Positions 6,493-9,214 of a stretch of 9,214 nt of DNA are shown here, piece by piece. The number at the start of each line of letters is the position of its first letter. Within the stretch, counting starts at the first letter, position 1. The stretch is from Desulfobacteraceae bacterium. Its GTDB lineage: Bacteria > Desulfobacterota > Desulfobacteria > Desulfobacterales > UBA11574. Made by a program: the position numbers and the translations under genes. The notes under the pieces are model-generated. The model made no database searches. It saw only the letters and a list, made by a program, of their open reading frames with translations, and had not been told where the DNA came from. The stretch covers positions 1-9,214 of the forward strand of contig JABMQM010000116.1 in NCBI GenBank assembly GCA_013203195.1. The letters run 5' to 3'.

Positions 6493-6505
6493 TTCGCTGC
6501 GCTAC
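6493..6505 (-). repeat. Intergenic 13-mer GTAGCGCAGCGAA, copy 1
   Basis: On the minus strand this 13-mer starts 18 nt after the Nudix stop codon. An identical plus-strand copy lies at 7538-7550, downstream of the membrane-protein gene. Both are therefore 3' of their gene in the same relative orientation. A true dispersed repeat or 3'-end element is possible. Confidence 0.4.
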
Positions 6506-6522
6506 GACGAGTGCAGGGCGCT

Positions 6523-6915
6523 TCAAATTTCAATTCCTCCGTTTTTTAATTCCTCGATAAAGGCAGTATCGGCTGGTGCAAAATCGAATTGGTCAAGCTC
6601 GTGCGTAAATACCCACCTGATTTCTTCATGATCCAGTAATTTGAAATCACCTGTGTTCCAGGAAGTTCTAAAGGCCATCAAATCTATTGTGCCAAAATCG
6701 TAAGTATGTACATTAGAACCGAGATATTCTTCTACAGTAACATCGATATCAAACTCTTCCTTTAGTTCTCGCTTTAAACACTCTTCCGGTGTTTCATGCG
6801 GTTCAATTTTACCACCGGGTAGTTCCCACAAATTAGGCAGCCTTGCAGTTGATTTTCGTTTAGCTATCAGTAGCATTCCATCATGAACGAATATTGCTGC
6901 AGTTACTTTGATCAT
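6523..6915 (-). CDS. MutT-like Nudix hydrolase (NTP pyrophosphohydrolase)
   Basis: A one-domain Nudix protein, probably a MutT-type enzyme that hydrolyses oxidised or other nucleoside triphosphates to the monophosphate. Numbered from the upstream GTG at 6927 (134 aa), the Nudix box is G39-x5-E45-x7-R53-E54-L-K-E57-E58-F-D60-I. All metal-binding Glu residues are kept, but D60 replaces the usual Gly of EExGU. H44 stands where MutT-like proteins often have Gly. The upstream LPNLWELPGGKIE is typical of 8-oxo-dGTPase-like members. I favour the ATG at 6915 (130 aa): GGAG is 6 nt before it, while the GTG has no good site. It is divergent from the membrane-protein gene across a region with an inverted -35 pair. 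The substrate cannot be read from the sequence. Confidence 0.9.
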   Translation of the reverse strand: MIKVTAAIFVHDGMLLIAKRKSTARLPNLWELPGGKIEPHETPEECLKRELKEEFDIDVTVEEYLGSNVHTYDFGTIDLMAFRTSWNTGDFKLLDHEEIRWVFTHELDQFDFAPADTAFIEELKNGGIEI

Positions 6916-6946
6916 TCTTTTCTCCACTCAATAATAATTCCGTTTT

Positions 6947-6974
6947 TTCATATCATAAATATATAAGTTGTCAA
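6947..6974 (-). promoter_or_regulatory. Promoter of the Nudix gene
   Basis: On the minus strand a perfect TTGACA (6969-6974) is followed after 16 nt by TATGAA (6947-6952), giving a leader of about 25 nt to the ATG at 6915. The -35 lies in the left arm of the 6968-7020 inverted repeat. Confidence 0.5.
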
Positions 6975-7020
6975 GAATATTAAATATATTTACATTCTAC
7001 AGCAGGTTAAGTCTTGACAA
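6968..7020. repeat. Perfect 9-bp inverted repeat TTGTCAAGA ... TCTTGACAA between divergent genes
   Basis: The arms at 6968-6976 and 7012-7020 are exact reverse complements, and each contains an outward-facing TTGACA. The 35-nt centre is AT-rich. It may be simply two similar -35 elements, or a pair of sites at which one regulator controls both genes. Confidence 0.55.
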
Positions 7021-7045
7021 ATGTTTTTATGTTTGTGAATATACA
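7014..7045 (+). promoter_or_regulatory. Promoter of the 123-aa membrane-protein gene
   Basis: A perfect TTGACA (7014-7019) faces the plus strand. The best-placed -10 is GAATAT (17-nt spacer), which matches poorly; TATACA (7040-7045) matches better but at a 20-nt spacing. The -35 is convincing; the -10 is not settled. Confidence 0.4.
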
Positions 7046-7105
7046 GCTTTCTTTCCAAGATAATGGATTTGTACGATAACTAAACAATTTATGAGGATAT
7101 CTATT

Positions 7106-7477
7106 ATGAAATGGTTTCTTTACGCCGTCAGTTTTCTTTGGATCTCAGTTGGATGTTGCATGATTCTTTATACAAGGGAAACAAGAAACGTTATGGAACG
7201 TTTTCTGCTACAGATTGATCGAAGGATCCTTTCTATCTTGCCGTTTATAGCGGGCATATTGTTTATATTGGCCGCATCCGCAAGTCGTAATCCATGGTTT
7301 ATAAGATTCCTCGGATTCATGGGTGTTGCTAAAGGGGTATTTATATTTTTTGATCCTAACAACTTATACGATCGGGTCAATAACTGGCATTTAAATTCAA
7401 TATCAGATCAAACCCGTAGATTCTGGGGTATTATTGTGCTGGTTCTTGGGACGGCCGTCCTATCCTGGATTCTGTAA
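7106..7477 (+). CDS. Small polytopic membrane protein, unknown (123 aa)
   Basis: The start at 7106 is chosen because GAGG lies 9 nt upstream; the in-frame ATG at 7091 has no ribosome-binding site. The protein has four likely membrane helices at about residues 3-21, 42-58, 64-82 and 106-123. Between helices 1 and 2 is a basic, amphipathic cytoplasmic-type loop (TRETRNVMERFLLQIDRR, 23-40). Between 3 and 4 is a polar loop (FDPNNLYDRVNNWHL, 82-96). I know no named function. It resembles uncharacterised proteins of similar length that I recall from Desulfobacterales. It is divergent from the Nudix gene. Its stop codon begins the small palindrome AACTCC-AA-GGAGTT (7477-7490), which has no T-run after it. 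Confidence 0.75.
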   Translation: MKWFLYAVSFLWISVGCCMILYTRETRNVMERFLLQIDRRILSILPFIAGILFILAASASRNPWFIRFLGFMGVAKGVFIFFDPNNLYDRVNNWHLNSISDQTRRFWGIIVLVLGTAVLSWIL

Positions 7478-7537
7478 ACTCCAAGGAGTTACCCGCCACG
7501 ACACTCGAAAAGGCAGATAGCATCTGTTCTATTTATT

Positions 7538-7550
7538 GTAGCGCAGCGAA
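7538..7550 (+). repeat. Intergenic 13-mer GTAGCGCAGCGAA, copy 2
   Basis: Identical to the minus-strand 13-mer at 6493-6505 and placed 61 nt after the stop of the membrane-protein gene. It lies in the 101-nt gap before the convergent HD-domain gene. Confidence 0.4.
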
Positions 7551-7578
7551 AATCCTGCAAAACGGGGTGGTGGAGAGC

Positions 7579-8364
7579 TTAATTAGCTAAACGCATTTTT
7601 ACATAGTCTTTGGCGTGACTGACAGCCTCTGTGATCTCTTTTGATTGGGGCAGTATCGCTTCTATTCTTTCAATTATATTGCGGCTTTGAACAAACTGAA
7701 TTGAAGGGACAAAATTAAGATCATAAACCCAGCCTATTTGAAGAAGTTTAAAATCGTTTAAGGTTTTCATATCTTTCGTCGAAGCCATATTTTGACTGTG
7801 AAGCGCTTCAATAAACTCGTTTGAATATTCCGGTTCGTCCGGCAGATCCAGCACAAAAACATTGTTCTGCCGATTGTTTTTTTCATGGAAAAATTCCAAG
7901 AATAATTTCCAGATATCAAGCTTGTCCGCGTCACGAATAAGGCGGATAAAATGAAGCGTTCTCTCATCCTCACCAGAAGGAAGTTTTAAGGAATTATGAT
8001 AATTAACAGCCTTGATGATTAACGCCTTTTCAGCTTTTGAACATATTGAAAGTACCTTATGCGTGACCATCTCCCGCAGGCCGATTCTTGCATGGTTTTC
8101 TGAGATCATGTCATTAAAAGTGCCATATTTTTTAAATTGCTTAAATCTTCCAAGGTCATGAAACAGGGCCGTAGTTTCAGCGATTATTAAATCATGTTTT
8201 GACATGTCCAGCTTTTCGCCGATCATGACAATATTATCACATACCCGCATTGTATGCCCTTTTTTGACATTTAACGCAAAGTTGTAGTCATAATCATCTG
8301 TATAAAAAGCGGACACATAGTCGGCAAACCATTTTTTTAAGTTTTTGAGGTCATTTTTGTTCAT
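7579..8364 (-). CDS. HD-domain metal-dependent phosphohydrolase
   Basis: A one-domain HD protein of 261 aa. The metal-binding set is complete in the order H37 (KKGHTMRV), H69-D70 (ALFHDLGRF), H91 (ENHARIG), H123 (NYHN) and D147 within RDADKLD. The N-terminal LKKWFADYVSAFY is a helix common to such stand-alone HD proteins. These enzymes act on nucleotides or other phosphate esters, and the sequence does not show which. No GAF, PAS or receiver domain is attached and no HD-GYP motif is present, so cyclic-di-GMP hydrolysis is not indicated. I prefer the ATG at 8364, with GGAAG 9 nt upstream. The frame can also begin at an ATG at 8391 (270 aa), which lacks a ribosome-binding site. It is convergent with the 123-aa gene and unlinked to any obvious partner. 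Confidence 0.88.
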   Translation of the reverse strand: MNKNDLKNLKKWFADYVSAFYTDDYDYNFALNVKKGHTMRVCDNIVMIGEKLDMSKHDLIIAETTALFHDLGRFKQFKKYGTFNDMISENHARIGLREMVTHKVLSICSKAEKALIIKAVNYHNSLKLPSGEDERTLHFIRLIRDADKLDIWKLFLEFFHEKNNRQNNVFVLDLPDEPEYSNEFIEALHSQNMASTKDMKTLNDFKLLQIGWVYDLNFVPSIQFVQSRNIIERIEAILPQSKEITEAVSHAKDYVKMRLAN

Positions 8365-8391
8365 AAATATTTTCTTCCAATCAGGGAGCAT

Positions 8392-8722
8392 CTTTATATC
8401 AAAGGCAAAAGCGCGTCAAATAAAAATAACTATATTAATCTTCTTTATGAATCGAAGTTTACGATTCTTTGCCCAATCTTCCGTCTTCCCAATAGCGACG
8501 ACGTGACAAGCTGTGTTATGCTCAAAAAATAATCCTCGGAATAATACACATATGCCTGCCGAAGATCCCGAGCCATTTTCGGGGCGGTTCTTTTTTTCGC
8601 ATGCCTTCCGTCTTCGCCTAGGGGCTACGCCGGACAAGTGATATTGAACAATCCGCCAAGGCGGGACTGGATGGACACTAAGTAGTTCTTGAGGGAGTAC
8701 GGAAAAACCCCTTTAGATAGGG
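8392..8722. other. Intergenic stretch of about 330 nt with repeat remnants
   Basis: No convincing gene is present. The one minus-strand frame (8416-8637) lacks a ribosome-binding site and has a biased, low-information composition. The stretch holds a 6-bp hairpin (8449-8467), an 11-nt direct repeat CTTCCGTCTTC (8478-8488 and 8605-8615), and the palindrome CCGCC-AA-GGCGG (8653-8664). The palindrome's 14-nt form matches 6120-6133 at 13 positions. The picture is of decayed intergenic repeats. Confidence 0.5.
8449..8467. repeat. Hairpin GAATCG-AAGTTTA-CGATTC
   Basis: A perfect 6-bp stem with a 7-nt loop. The core AATCGAAGTTTACGATT differs from AATCGAGTTACGATT at 6065-6079 only by two single-base insertions in the loop, which suggests a common origin. 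Confidence 0.4.
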
Positions 8723-8724
8723 TT
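8703..8724 (-). terminator. Weak intrinsic terminator of the thiolase gene
   Basis: On the minus strand AACCC (8724-8720) can pair with GGGTT (8710-8706) over a 9-nt loop, and the pairing arm runs into a five-T tract. The stem is short and overlaps the thiolase stop codon. Confidence 0.35.
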
Positions 8725-9214
8725 AGTCGCAGAGCTCAAACAGTGCCGCCGCTCCCATACCTCCACCGATGCACATGGACTCAATGCCGTATTTTATGCC
8801 GCGTTCCTTCATGTTGGCCAGCAGCGTCGCGCACAGTTTGGCGCCGGTGCACCCCAGCGGATGCCCCAGGGCGATGGCCCCACCGTGTATATTGACTTTT
8901 TCCATGTCAATACCAAGTTCATTGATGCAGTAAACCGCCTGGGAAGCAAAGGCCTCGTTGATTTCAAACAGGCCGATATCGGCAAGATCCATACCGGCAA
9001 GCTGTAAAAGCTTGGGGATGGCCAAGAGCGGTCCGATGCCCATTTCATCGGCCTTGCAGCCTACCGTAGTATAGTATTTCAGTTTGGCGATAGGCGTTAA
9101 TCCTAATTCTTCGACCTTGGCGGAATTCATAATAATGGTGGCCGCCGCCCCGTCGGTGGTCTGGGACGAATTCCCGGCCGTGACTGATCCGCCGGCCGCA
9201 AACACCGGATTCAG
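8723..9214 (-). CDS. Thiolase (acetyl-CoA acyltransferase), C-terminal part, cut by the window edge
   Basis: This is the last 163 codons of a thiolase; the frame stays open through 9214, so the 5' part lies outside. Thiolases cleave 3-ketoacyl-CoA with CoA, or condense two acyl-CoAs. Visible family motifs are GGSVTAGNSSQTTDGAAA near the left edge of the fragment, NEAFASQ, GGAIALGHPLGCTGAK with the catalytic His, and SMCIGGGMGAAALFE with the second catalytic Cys near the C-terminus. The first nucleophilic Cys is beyond the window. MCIGGGMG rather than the GxGQG of classic AtoB or FadA fits degradative thiolases of beta-oxidation or aromatic-acid pathways in anaerobes; this is inference. No partner dehydrogenase or hydratase gene is in view on the 3' side. 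Confidence 0.93.
   Translation of the reverse strand: MNPVFAAGGSVTAGNSSQTTDGAAATIIMNSAKVEELGLTPIAKLKYYTTVGCKADEMGIGPLLAIPKLLQLAGMDLADIGLFEINEAFASQAVYCINELGIDMEKVNIHGGAIALGHPLGCTGAKLCATLLANMKERGIKYGIESMCIGGGMGAAALFELCD

Noticed and set aside
5641..8397. Direct 14-mer GGGAGCATCTTTAT at 5641-5654 and 8384-8397
   Set aside because: A single 14-nt match on either strand is close to chance expectation in a 9-kb window, and the flanks share nothing.
8416..8637. 73-aa minus-strand reading frame between the HD-domain and thiolase genes
   Set aside because: It has no ribosome-binding site, a biased composition, and covers repeat-like intergenic sequence.
1..9214. CRISPR array, transposase, prophage, toxin-antitoxin or defence genes, and RNA genes
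   Set aside because: None was seen. The repeats present are short, degenerate and in gaps, without regular spacers, and no tRNA- or rRNA-like sequence was recognised.

Overview
The window reads as a chromosomal segment of an anaerobic, respiring bacterium that makes menaquinone. It is most likely a member of the Desulfobacterota (a Desulfobacterales-type sulfate reducer). The reasons are a compact five-gene men cluster, a thiolase of the fatty-acid or aromatic-acid oxidation type, small unclassified proteins that resemble ones I recall from that group, and gene gaps rich in short degenerate repeats. The taxonomic call is inference; no rRNA or tRNA gene is present to test it.

Layout. Positions 145-5454 (minus strand, read right to left) hold menH, menB, menA, menC and menE. 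They cover the classical route from SEPHCHC through SHCHC, o-succinylbenzoate, OSB-CoA and DHNA-CoA to prenylated demethylmenaquinone. The chorismate-side genes menF and menD are absent from the window, as are the DHNA-CoA thioesterase and the methyltransferase. menH and menB are 3 nt apart, and menA and menC overlap in an ATGA. menB and menA are separated by a short repeat-bearing spacer. menC and menE are separated by 217 nt containing a long imperfect hairpin of 7-nt repeats.

Positions 5455-5858 are an AT-rich non-coding stretch with several inverted repeats and probably the men promoter. It is followed on the plus strand by two small orphan genes: a 68-aa arginine-rich protein (5859-6065) and a 48-aa single-pass membrane protein (6305-6451).

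Positions 6523-6915 (minus) encode a MutT-like Nudix hydrolase. It is divergent from a 123-aa four-helix membrane protein (7106-7477, plus). The region between them carries a perfect 9-bp inverted repeat whose two arms contain outward-facing TTGACA boxes. An HD-domain phosphohydrolase follows (7579-8364, minus), then about 330 nt of repeat-remnant intergenic DNA. The last feature is the C-terminal part of a thiolase (8723-9214, minus), cut by the window edge.

No CRISPR array, insertion sequence, prophage gene, toxin-antitoxin pair or defence system is visible. The genes with clear families are housekeeping or metabolic. The least explained material is in the gaps: heptamer and octamer repeats inside the men operon, several short hairpins that recur across the window, the inverted -35 pair, and the small orphan genes.
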